Shown: positions 23,833 to 34,844 of the stretch, piece by piece
Position numbering within the stretch: position 1 is the stretch's first letter
Layout of the letters: the number at the start of each line of letters is the position of its first letter
NCBI GenBank assembly: GCA_001414345.1
Contig: LLCB01000112.1
Coordinates: forward strand, 1 to 64,000
Source of the DNA: Hymenoscyphus infarciens
Taxonomy: Eukaryota; Ascomycota; Leotiomycetes; Helotiales; Helotiaceae
DNA length: 64,000 bases
Direction: 5' to 3'
Made by a program: the position numbers and the translations under genes
The notes under the pieces: model-generated
Told to the model about the DNA's origin: nothing
The model's database searches: none
The model's input: only the letters and a program-made list of their open reading frames with translations

Positions 23833-26126
23833 CTAGCTTCTAAGCTTCTTCCAATCAGACATGATTTCCACAACTGTCGTGATATGTGAAACATCCATGT
23901 GCTCCTCGCTATCCAACGCAAGGGACCTAGCACTCCCAACAAGGTTTTTAATCTTGCAAAAGTCAGTACATCAAAATGTTCGAGTCTCAGGAAAGTTCTC
24001 ACCTGTCTACCATTCAAATTCAAAGCAGCCAACCTATCAATCTCCCCCTCGCCAACAAAAACCGGATCCTCCTCGTACTTCTGCGCCTTCCCAATAAAAG
24101 TCTTCCAAATCGCCTTTCTAGCATCGAATCCCAGATCCGGATAGTTTAAAGAAATATGTATCCTACTCTCAAAAGCCGGATCACAGTCTCCAATTCTATT
24201 CGTGGTCAATATCAGAATACCTTGATAGTATTCAAGCTGGCGGAGGAAAATGGAGACTAGCGCGTTGCGTTCGAGATCGACGGTATCGCGGACTTGAAGG
24301 AAAACATCGGCTTCGTCGAGTAGCATTACGGCTTCCCATTTGTGCGCTAGTGTTAACGCTTGGGTTAGGGACTTATCCACGTCTTCGGGCTTTGTGCCTA
24401 GTTCGCCGGCAGAAACCATGTAGAGGGGTTTTTGTGTTACTTCTGCTACTGCTTCCGCCGTGAGAGTCTTTCCGCAGCCGGGATTGCCGCTTAGAAGGAT
24501 GATGAGCCCTCGTCCTTTGCCGGAAACGAGGTCGTCGTACTTGTCGTCCAAAAGTGAGTGCTGCTTGATCAAGCTGTGTATCAGCTTTTTTCGTTTTGCT
24601 TCCAAAACTAGCGAGTTGAAGGCTTCTTTGCCCCAAAATATGGGCTGGAGTTTTGAAAGGGCGAAACCACCTGTGAATAGTTAGTGCAAGTCGTATATAT
24701 ACTTCAACAAATCTTGAAAATACCCCATCTTTTGTTTCCAAAGCTAAAACCTTGAATGTATGGAAGACAAATAAGATATTCTTCTTCTTTCAACTTGTCG
24801 CGTTCCAGAACCGAATGGATGGTTGGGGTATATTGACAGTCGGGGTTGTGCGATTTGAATGTTGCAGTGTCTATCATAGCTCGTCCATACGCCTAGTTTA
24901 CGTTAGTGATTTGCCTCTTGAGTAATCTAGGCCACTTACAGTAAACGAAAATCGCTTCGTCTGCCAGTCTTTGTTGGGATTGATTTCTTCTCTCACAGCC
25001 AATCCCGAGACCTCATAAAATTTGGCCCCTGTAATCTCGGTATACTTCTTTCCTCTTGCCCTCAAAGTCTTTCTCAATTCATCTTCCTGGTCCGCAAAGT
25101 CCAAAGGCACAATAATCAGATCCTTAATCTTCCTCGCACCAGCATAAGGATCAATCTCAATAGCCTCGGTGTATTGTCCCAAGCCAAACCGTACCCCATT
25201 ATCAACTATCACATCGCAAGTAATACTCCAATGAACCACATTATCCTCTGGTCTTTCTCTCTTCTTCATACTTCGGAAACGCAAAATCATGGGCTCCTGT
25301 GTATACTTGTGGAAATGGTATACCAAAGAACTGGGCGGAAACAAGGCCCATAGAAGATCCCATGTACATTCTCCGGCTCCAAGAAGTGTCGACATATTAG
25401 CGATGGTTTCTCTATGCTCAAACTCCGCGAATTCAACACCGGTTTGTAGGTCGAGAAGTAAGGTCTCATCGGGATGTTCTTTGCTTTTTTCTAATTCAAG
25501 CTTTTTTATCAAGGGTTGTCGGGAGTGGTAGAAGAGGGTTACGTTTGACTAAAACGCCATATTAGTGCTCAATTTCAAGAGAGGGGATCGTGTAACCTAC
25601 ACTTGGAGGTGTCTTGTTCAAACCTAGTCCGTCGACATTTTCATTACATTCAATCAACGCGGCCGCCAATCCGGGACTTTTGATATCGACATAGGTGGCT
25701 GTATGTCTATTTTTGTAATCGAATACTCGCCGCACTACCAAAATGGGCTTCTTGTTGCTTGGCTTCTTGGGTTTGGCGCTTTTGGCTAATTTCCACTCAT
25801 ATGTTCGACTGTTGAATCAAAGGTGGTTAGATTTCAATTTTAGAGGAAGTTTTGACGGGAAAGAGGGGTTGCTTGTTTGGCTTACTAGTTGAATCTATTG
25901 GGTCTAAGTCAGAATACTTGAACGGATGTTATCGGATGGATTGTGGAACTTACACTTCATCGTATCGAGCGATTCTTTTCTCTTCTTTCTTTGCTTTATC
26001 CTCTTCAGCTTTCGTCTCTTCAGCCTGGGTTTCTTGTTCTTCCGTCTTTTCAACGTTTGCCTCCTTGGGTTGGTGCCCCGGGGGTGAGTCCTGGTCGCTC
26101 TTCATTTTAGACGAGGTAGTTGCCAT
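23833..26126 (-). CDS. AAA-family ATPase with fungal N-terminal domain
   Basis: AAA+ ATPase of a fungal family that I recall as carrying an N-terminal DUF7025-type region; its substrate is unknown. My exon model on the minus strand is 26,126-25,954, 25,903-25,886 (an 18-nt microexon), 25,808-25,601, 25,548-24,940, 24,892-24,724, 24,670-24,003 and 23,952-23,833, giving 654 residues. Residues 1-60 are acidic/lysine-rich. The middle reads ...TYVDIKSPGLAAALI... and GAGECTWDLLWALFPP. The ATPase module has Walker A GNPGCGKT (454-461), Walker B VMLLDEAD (507-514), sensor TTNR (548-551) and Arg-containing FESRIH. The C-terminus after the last splice reads GRQIKNLVGSARSLAL. If the microexon is skipped the frame is kept and the product has 648 residues. 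It is divergent from the NACHT gene, 686 bp between starts. Confidence 0.85.
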
Positions 26127-26812
26127 GCTTGTCTTCTTTTTCCATCAGTTTGTATTAGTAGAACGTACAACTGCTTTATGTAATGAAAGGTGTCGTACCC
26201 GAGCAAATATTTCACTTCTTGAAGTTCTCGTAAACGGCCTCCAAAACAAATTATCAAGGCGGCGAAGTAGACAGGGGTTGATTGGCACCTCATTCCGTTC
26301 AAGCTGACCGCGCCGCCCGGCTACCTAATGCAACCTCATCTCATCTCGTATCCTGGAAGGTCTGATTCGTGGGGTGATTATTTTGTCGTCATCGAGATTT
26401 TCACCGAAAGTTCAAATTTGGTTTACCTATACTTGATCCTAAAAGGCAGAGATTTGAAGGGAGAATCTAGTTGTTTTTCTAGCTTTAGGTACAATTTATT
26501 TGGTTCTTAGAGCGTCATTCAGAAAATTAGGAGGCTGGTCGAGGTCAGTTACGAGCTCCTGCACCCCTGTGCCCGCAGCTGCAGCAACTTTCACATCCTC
26601 AAATAACCACGCTCCAAATACGTTGACTCTGGATCTTCTCTCGAGATCGGATCTTTGTGTGTGATTCTTGCGGTTGTGCAAAATTAATTCGAGACCACCC
26701 GTCATGATCAGAGCCTCTCACTAAACCGAACACTCTCATAGGTTCCAAGCATCACAATCCGCAATCTGGAAAGATTTTGTTTCAACGTCTCAAGAAACGC
26801 TCACTTTCCAAA
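26127..26812. promoter_or_regulatory. Shared divergent promoter region of the ATPase and NACHT genes
   Basis: These 686 bp separate two start codons transcribed away from each other, so they must contain both 5' UTRs and promoters. A 69-codon ATG-started open frame on the minus strand (26,705-26,496) lies inside it, with no recognisable domain. I see no clear TATA box or known factor site. Confidence 0.5.
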
Positions 26813-29800
26813 ATGGGCGAGTAAGTGAGGGGAAATGCATCTTGGCTTGAAGCTCGCTAACCTTTCTAGAAAACTCACACCTTTTCAGCAGGCCTTTAAT
26901 GAGTGGAGAGACGAAGTATTGTCGAAGAAAAAATCGCACAAACACAAGTTTCTACTATCATGCAATAGTGTGATGGTGAGTGAGAAAGCAGGCCCAGAAG
27001 CAATCGATGAGGCCATCAGATTGGCCGAGGCGAAGCATGCGCAAAAGACAACGTTCCGTGTGACGAAAAGAGTGCTCGGACCAGTGGTAAATGTATTGAA
27101 AGACTATTATACTGTAATAGAGTCGTGTTGTAAGTTGCTTTCTCTTTCGTGCTTGTGGTCAAGCTAAACCTCTCAAGGTCAGGCAGATCCGACACCTTCA
27201 TCGTTGATTTGGGGTGCTTTGAAGGTTATTATCAATGTAAGAATGTGATATGCGACACTGAGAGACTTCCAAACAAGACTAAGTCGTTATTCAGGGTTTG
27301 GGTCGCTATTTCGAATTGTTTGAAAAGATTAGAGGCCAACTTCACGAACTTCAATTTCAATTAGAAGTGCTGAAAGGATGCGAAGACCTTTGGGGAGACT
27401 CAGAGCTTATGCAGAGATATTTGTGTAGGACATATGTTCAAGTATTCAAATTCTGGGCTCAAGTTGATAAAGAGTGCGACAGAATTAGTAAGTCTACAAG
27501 ATCCAGAAACTGCCCCTTTAACAATACTACATCCAGTTCGAAATGGTCGTAACTATTAATTTAAGAAGGCTTTAGAAATTTTTCAACTCAAACATTATGA
27601 ACCTTCTTGGTTATCCTAGACCGATTCTCGGGAGGTTGAGCTAACTGGGCAAATAGTCGGGAAGTCTATGCTGCGCGCGACCACTTCCTTTAGCACCAAG
27701 AAATTGCAAACTATCATTGATGATTTGACATCAGAGGTCGAAAATATCGAAAAGCTCACGCCAATTGTCGAGGGGAGAAAGGCAAGGGGAGAACGTGAGG
27801 ATTCCGAACGTGAAAGGATAGAAGCAAGGATCGACCGAGAGGAGAGCAAAATTGAGCGGAAAGAAAACGCGGAGTTTAGACAGACTTCCCAACAAGGTTC
27901 AAACACACAAATTGCCTCGTAACGAGCACTTAGTAACGATATAACCAACAGAAAAGATTTACCACGAGATCAATTCATGGCTACAACCGAAAGGAAGAGA
28001 AGATAACGGAAACGGGCCCAACAAGAAAAGGCACCAAGATAATCTTGATAGCGTTCGCTACAAAGATACTTGCGACTGGCTTCCAAAAGCGCAGTTCTTT
28101 TCAGATTGGGTGAAACCTAAATCCCAAGAGAGAGTTCTGCGAATCTATGCTCGCCCAGGCTCCGGCAAATCAACACTCTGCTCTCATGCCATCGCTCACG
28201 TTCAGGCACTACCTTCTTCACCAGCTCTCGCTTTTCAGTTCTTTCACTTTGACCAAGAAACAACTGTTCGTCAACTGAGGTATAACCTGGCAGCTCAGCT
28301 CTTGAATGAATACTGGCGCAGAAACAAGTCAATCCCTGACGATATACGACTCAACACCACCGAGGCGAGTGACGATTCTGGACTGGTCCTGGGGCTCATC
28401 CTTTCTTTGATCCAAAAGTTTCCAGAGGTGTATATCTTCATCGATGGGTTGGATGAAGAGGCCGAGACCACCAGACAGAAAGACGTCTTAATATTTGTTT
28501 TGGGATTGTCGAAGGCTTTTCCAAAACATGTCAGACTCTGGTTCTCTTCCCAAGATCGGGTAGTTTTCCAGAACTTACTCTACGATTGCGTATCAATAGA
28601 CATACAGTCTCAGCTAAAGACCGCAGTCAAGGAATATCTGTGCGAAGCTCTGCCAGGATTGTGCAATCTTCCTTTGGATGAATCAACCCAAAACTGGGCA
28701 CTGAAAGAGCTACAAGAAAGAGCCGATGGCCATTTTCTATGGGCAACACTCATGATAAAAGATATTCAAAGGTCTATTCCCAGCATCGGGCAATTGAAAA
28801 AGTATATCATGACTGGATTGCCCAAAGATATCAATGAATACTACCGACGTATTCTCCTTGATGGGTATAAGTTGGATATGGAGCGGAAGTATGCTGCGTA
28901 AGTCTCAAAATTTCAACGCGGACTCCTACTTTTGCTGATCATGATAGAAATCTTCTTTCCATTGTGTTATTTGCTAGGCGACGTCTGACTGAGGACGAGG
29001 TCATTGACGCAATGCTAATGATCTCAACTGAAGTGGAGGAGAAAGACGCAATTTTCATTGGCTTAGTCCAAAGATTGTTCCATCCTTTAATTGTCCTAGA
29101 CAAGGACGCTGAAAACCCAGGACTTAGCTTCTGTCGCCTATTTCATTCTACGGTTAGGGACTTCCTAATCAAGAACCCCGGTGTTCTGAACAATTCAAGA
29201 GGCATGGATGACGGAGAAGGGTTTCTGATAACCGAAAGTGTCATTGCTAAAGCGTGTCTCACCTATCTCCAACAGGGCAAATATTCGAGACTTCTCCATG
29301 AGCTTTCCGAAGACCAGGAGCAGTGGGGGACAGCAACGGGCGAAAACATCGCAAACCATTATTTCCTCACTTACTCGGCAAAATATTGGGACAAACATCT
29401 TGACGACGTCGAAGGAACCGAAATGAGACAGAAGGAGGTGGTGAAATTCTTGAAGTCACCAAACTTCATAACCACGATCCAACTCCAAAGCCTATTTGTC
29501 GAGTCGCAATTCGTTCCATATACGGTGAATAGCTATAGCCAAAGCTTGAGATGGTTGAAGCGGGTGTTCCCTGAATGGTTTGTTGACACGGACGTGGGGA
29601 GGGTTTACCGGGAACAGTATCGTAACTTCGTCGTGGAATGGAAATGGTTTCTTCATCGGCCAACTTGTGATGCTCATTGTCGTTTTGATCCTTTCAGCGG
29701 ACAGACAGATCGTTGCCTGTGGAAGGCGTTGGGCCCCGACTCCTTTCTGTCTGGCAGAGAAGGGAGATATGAAAGTTTCATGCTTGCCAATGATGCCGCA

Positions 29801-32053
29801 CCACAAAAGAGGCTCAGTAAGAAGAGGGCACGATTTAGTATCGATGGATTTAGCACTGATGGAAGGAGTTTTGCAATAGTGTATTTCCAGACTAATTTGT
29901 AAGTTTTGAGGAATGTGGAAACTTAGGAGTAGACTGCTGACCCTTGAGAAAGACCACATCGCCAATTGCCGATCGAATTTAGGGTTGAAACATGGCAGCT
30001 TGTCCCAGGAAGCCCACCAAAACTAAGTCATCAACAGAGTATGTCGATAGAACACGATAACTGGTGCCTTTACTCCGACGAAATTGTGGGCGAAGGATCA
30101 AAACACATGGCCGTCCAGTTCAGTCCAGACCTTGAACATCTTCGGCTGGGATCGCAAATTCTCGCTAAAAACTGGAAGGGCGATTATGTCGAAACATTGG
30201 GTAAGAAAAGTTTACCCGAGTCAAACTCGTGGTATTTCGAAAACTTTGTTGCTCGAGGGAAGTATATGGTTCTTGTCTCAAGGAAGAGGGGACCAAAAAT
30301 ACCATCCGCCGATAACCTTTCAACAGATATTGAGCTTGATGAAGCTGCTGAGGTCCAGTCTGAAGAAAGTGATTTTCAATGGGATATTGATCTTCCGGCC
30401 CGAAATGAGAAAGCGGTTGAGGACAAGAGCGAGAAGGACATCAGTGATAAGCAAAGTGAGAGTAATTCGGAGTCGGAGAGTGCCATATCGGCAGCAAACT
30501 CTTCTTCATCTGAGGATATTGAAATCGACTCGGGCGATGAGGAGTGGACAGATGCGTCCACCGATCTCGAAAAGTTGGGGTTTCGAGTCGAAAGGGAGGA
30601 CAGTTCTGCATCCGAGCTAACCGCATCTTCATCGGAAAACTCCCCAGATGACTCCAATTCCGATACCAACTCGGACAGTAGTGATAAGGAAATCAGTACG
30701 GTTAAACCAGCCCAGCCAAACCATATCACCTGGCTAACAAATATTGATAACTAGGTGCGTCATCCACCTCAGAAGAGGAACCACGTTACGGAAGAAATAC
30801 TGCCGCACAATTTGCTCCTTTTGAGGACTCTGATGATAACGATTCCGAAATGGACATTGCTGCGGCCAAGAATATATTCCGGAAGTCATTCACAGAGCGT
30901 GGAATAATCACAGTGTTTGACACCGCTCAATCCCCACCAAAGCAACTTTTCTTCCACCGTCATCCATTACCAGTAAACATGAACGGCTCACCACCAGTCA
31001 TTCATCCCACTCAACCACTCGTTGTTTGGCCACTCTCGGGAGGAGATGTTATCTTTGTTGATTTTATCGCCAACTCGTACTTTATTCGAGGTTTCAAAAC
31101 AATGGTTTCTCGAGGTAGCTTTGATACCCCTTTCAGATGAATGGTGCAAACACTGATCTCTCTTCTCAGCTAGGCATTTATTTATCAAGCCAAGCTTCTC
31201 TCTTGACGGCAAATATTTGCATTTTGCGGCTTTGGAAGCGGAAGTCCGCCTTTCTCCTGAAGATAGGAAAGCATTTCAAAAGGCATGTAGAAAGGAGAAG
31301 CGTGCCGCTGGAAACGACAAGACCGCTTCTACCCCTGAAGCTCCATGCAAATTGTCCTTGCTCGTTACTACGCATAGATTGTCAGAGCACAAGACAGCCC
31401 GCAGTCCGCCACATCTAATTCATAGTGCCGAAGTTTGTTTGGGAACCTTCGCCTCCATTCCTACCACTCGAATGCCTCTCACGTTGACATGGACACCGAC
31501 ACACCTGTTTGTAACATTCAGTCGAAATCGTCTTCGGGTAATAAAAATTAACCTGTTTACGCCCAATCAACCAAAGGCAAAGGCAAAATTCCAGGACAAG
31601 ACTTCGAAGGACGAACAAAGCTCTCTTGCAAAGCTCCCAAAAAATAACATATATCTCCCAGACTCGTGTCGCGTTCGCGAGATGCAATATTATCCACCAC
31701 CAATAAGCAGCCCAAACCAACCAGGTATTGTGATGATTGGCTCTATGAATAGAATTGCACAGCGACATATTCAAGAGATGCCGGTTTATCGACACACAGG
31801 TTCTCATTCAGACCCCCTTCCAGATGTCACATCGCCAGCAATTGGTTTGTTCGTCAGTGACGAAGACTTGGGTGGGTGGATAAGCGAAGAAGGAAGAGTG
31901 GTTGAAGTTGCTAGGAGAGCTGGGGGATTGCAGAGAAAGATCGAAAAGTTTGATGCTAATGATGATTGTAAGTTTCCAAGCATTTGGCTTGAGAAGAGTT
32001 TGATGCTGATCGTGATAGGTGATGTTGAGTTATATTTGGGCGTTCAAACTTGA
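26813..32053 (+). CDS. NACHT-type STAND NTPase (fungal NLR-like protein)
   Basis: Signal-transducing NTPase of the class that includes fungal heterokaryon-incompatibility and putative innate-immunity receptors. Exons: 26,813-26,820, 26,870-27,129, 27,178-27,236, 27,295-27,487, 27,657-27,896, 27,952-28,897, 28,948-29,898, 29,983-30,695, 30,755-31,114, 31,170-31,967 and 32,019-32,053, all in phase, giving 1,520 residues. The helical N-terminus (1-250), with ...VLKDYYTVIESCC and IWGALKVIINGLGRYFE, resembles the DUF7708-type effector region, followed by a charged coiled stretch. The NACHT P-loop ARPGSGKST lies at 320-328 and Walker B VYIFIDGLDEE at about 413-423. The C-terminal third is a probable degenerate beta-propeller (FSLDGKYLHFAALE) interrupted by an acidic Ser-rich insert at about 1,000-1,125. 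The intron-5 donor GTTCAA and the intron-8 donor GTACGG are weak. Confidence 0.85.
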
Positions 32054-32707
32054 TCCAGCCGCGGGCCTGGACCAAACTAATGGGACGATATCCGCCTGTA
32101 ATTGGAAGTCATTTGGTGCGGATTGTGAATACGACCTTCGAACCGGTGTATGTAATTTTCAACAAGCACATGTCCCCAGATCCATACCAACGCCAAGATC
32201 AATTAAATTGTCAGCGCCCTAGGATTATGAACATCTTTAACAACCACCTTATTGAACTAATATAATAAAACAAAAATACATATCAATGTTTTAACTTTAC
32301 ATGAGTTGTTTTTAAGCTAAATGTCACGCCAAGCGTTAGTACAGTACTGACGTAATGCGAAAGCGTCAGATAGGTAGACACCCATTTTAAAACATTTTAT
32401 ATCATCGAAAATTTTAACTTGCCCCTCAAAATGATAGGTAGATATCAATAAATCATTATTTGCTGAAACGTACTGCAAAAGTGACATCTAAACTAAGCGA
32501 GGACACTAGGATTCGCGAAAATGCAAACTCTAGCACCTACTCCTTCTTTGATTCCACTATGGCTTGTATGTTCTTCGTAAGATTAGGTTGGATAGTCTCC
32601 AAAATATCCATTAATTCTTTATGAATCCCAGCTTGAACCGCAGCGCATAAGTTGCAAATTCCATCGTCTCTATTCTCAAGCATCCAGCCGGAACCAACAA
32701 CAAGCTA
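32054..32707. other. Region downstream of the NACHT gene, mostly non-coding
   Basis: Immediately after the stop, two other frames stay open (32,050-32,265 and 32,019-32,222), with protein-like text such as GRYPPVIGSHLVRIVNTTFEP. This could be a frameshifted C-terminal tail or chance. From 32,270 on the sequence is AT-rich spacer. Confidence 0.4.
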
Positions 32708-32959
32708 GTGACCACAACACAAATTGATGTTCACGCGGCACTTGAGGGAGCCACAGGGGAGAAAGGGTCAGTGGTCAACAAAAAAGCAGAGGATGTGAAA
32801 GCAGAGGGGTTCAAAGCATTTAGCGAGGGCAATATTCGGGTTAGAGGAGCAGCTCTCATTACAACAGCTGTCCTTGGAAAAGCGGCATTGGAAGATCATC
32901 CAAATATGAGCCTCCCAAAGGAGAATGTTGTGGATACCATCAAGAATGTCTTTGCATAA
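32708..32959 (+). pseudogene. Small alanine/lysine-rich protein lacking an ATG start
   Basis: An 84-codon open frame reads TTTQIDVHAALEGATGEKGS...GAALITTAVLGKAALEDHPN...LPKENVVDTIKNVFA and ends at TAA. Its composition and compactness look like a genuine small fungal protein, but I do not recognise the family. No ATG lies in frame before the upstream stop near 32,648. The expected initiator position is GTG (CTAGTGACCACA). An ATG exon at 32,559-32,576 with a GTAAGA donor could be spliced on to CTCAAG at 32,680 in frame, which would rescue it. Otherwise the start has been lost by an A-to-G change, or translation begins at GTG. Confidence 0.45.
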
Positions 32960-33690
32960 TTAGCTTCCAAGCAGTGTATCACCTTTTGAAACAACCAAAA
33001 CATTTCACGTTTGATATCGTGAAACTAAGAAAGGTCTTGATGTTTGTTATCTGGGACGATACTATGGGACAAACTAGACTAAACAGCTAAAAGAAACTTA
33101 GATAGAACTATCCTGACAAAACAATTCCGCTATTTCGTCATAAGAACAATTAGAACTAGTGAGTCTAACTTCTACATTTCATCGAATCCTAAGTTCAGAT
33201 CTAGCCAATTATTCAAGTGAGAGAATATGTCCAAAGTGGGCATTTCGTTCTCTTACTTTTTCAATGTCTACGCACAATCTAAATGACTTAGCATTATCAA
33301 CAAAACTCAAACGCCCCAGGCCCCAGGTGCTTTTGAGCAGAATTAGGCTCATAGTACTCATTTAGTTCCACCGAATCTCCATTTCCCTCTTTACTAACTT
33401 AAAGTGTCTCTGCTTCTAAAGAGGTTTTAGAATTCTTGCTTCCGTTCAAACTGTGGGTATAGTTATTAGTGAGGGAACGAGTTGTATATAGTAATAATAT
33501 GTAGCGGACGCTGTTAATCGCCGAGGGAAGTCCCTTACCAGAGACTAAAGGATCCGATGTCGGTGGACAGCAAGGTTCTGGTGGTTTTGTTTCCCGAAAT
33601 GCCCCAAATCTGAGCGTATCCTGTTGTAGACATTGTCTGTCGTTTGTGGACATTGTTAGCACAGGAATAGAGCGTTATCGGCTTCATATC
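32960..33690. other. Spacer, no gene seen
   Basis: Short open frames only. The end of this stretch may contain the unrecognisable 5' part of the broken rhodopsin-like gene that follows. Confidence 0.4.
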
Positions 33691-34327
33691 CTACAACCTA
33701 ATAATGCATCGAGTGGCTCTAGCAACTTTGTATGCAAGATATCACGTGGGGCATTTGGAAGCGTTTTATTGGCCACTCTGAGCCTCCCGTATTCTTTCCT
33801 CTTCCTAAACCCAAAATTCAAGAAATGCGGTTACTGGGCAATGCCACCACCGAACTCCCAGTGTGTAACACTCGAAAACTACGCGATCGTCCAAGGCTGC
33901 TTCTTGATGCTTCTTATTCCGCGCCCTCTCATCACTCGACTTAATGTCCCCTGACGTCACAAACTTGTACTGCTGGGGATTTTGGGACTGGGTGCTTTCG
34001 TTATTGTTGCTGCAAAAGTGTCTAAGATTTTTGTTGTGGTATACACGTGAAAGTTCAGTGGCCGTTTATATGGCCAATACTCCATTCATTTGGCCTCTGG
34101 TGAAGGATAAGCTACCCGGTATGAAAAGGTTTACTCCTGGGTAGAGGTCTTCTGGATCTCATAGGGCGTATACGCTTGGTGATAGAAGCATAGGAAAGAA
34201 AGATAGGGGTGTAAGCATTGATGACCAAGATAGCGAGAGGGATGCTGTTGTTACTAACACTATCAGCGGGGCTGAAGAACTTTCTGAGAGCGATATTTCG
34301 CTCACCAAACCACAGAGAAACTCCTGA
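33691..34327 (+). pseudogene. Broken fungal rhodopsin-like / PTH11-type membrane protein gene
   Basis: The remnant reads in two frames. In the first (33,646-34,053) the text MPPPNSQCVTLENYA is followed by hydrophobic helices, GCFLMLLIP and RLNVP, then a TGA (33,952-33,954), then RHKLVLLGILGLGAFVIVAAK before another stop. These match in order the loop and helices of the fungal rhodopsin domain (PTH11/SAT4-like). The frame then shifts near 34,035-34,050 to ESSVAVYMANTPFIWPLV, the usual last helix, with a TAG at 34,142-34,144 and a Ser-rich cytoplasmic tail (SHRAYTLGDRS...SGAEELSESD) to a TGA at 34,325-34,327. The N-terminal helices are missing or unreadable. Two stops plus a frameshift make function very unlikely. 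Confidence 0.65.
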
Positions 34328-34844
34328 CAGAGGACAGTTTTGACGGTTGGGCCTCGAGCGAACGCAGGAGAGGGCGCACATATGAGCACCACGATCATAG
34401 TCTAGGTTAGTGAGGAATACATCGGAAAGCAGGCTGCAGGTCTCCAACCTGGCGAGATGAATAGCGCCAAAAGTTTTCAGTCGGTTTCCGGTAGAGATTG
34501 ACCGTCTTTATCAGACGTTGAAATTGGCAGACAGGGAAAAGATAGGGCACATTTCATTGGGGATTTTCTAAAGAGAGATAGGATGAAGGTATCTATGTAT
34601 AAACTATTACTTCTGAACGATAGATAGTCAGGATAGGGATGTCACAATGTTAGTTCAAGAGGATATTAAATGTGTGCTTTATGAATTCTCTTATCTAATG
34701 CTTGGTGGAAGTCCCTTGCTGATCATAACCCTCCACTGTACTCCTAGACCAAATTATTCACAACTCAAAGTTTCTCCGCACTTACTCAGTACCTTGCCCA
34801 AACCACACCAGAGATACAGTATCCGAAACCATCCACAACATAAA
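34328..34844. other. Spacer, no gene seen
   Basis: Probable 3' flanks of the broken rhodopsin-like gene and of the minus-strand membrane protein gene. No supported frame. Confidence 0.45.
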
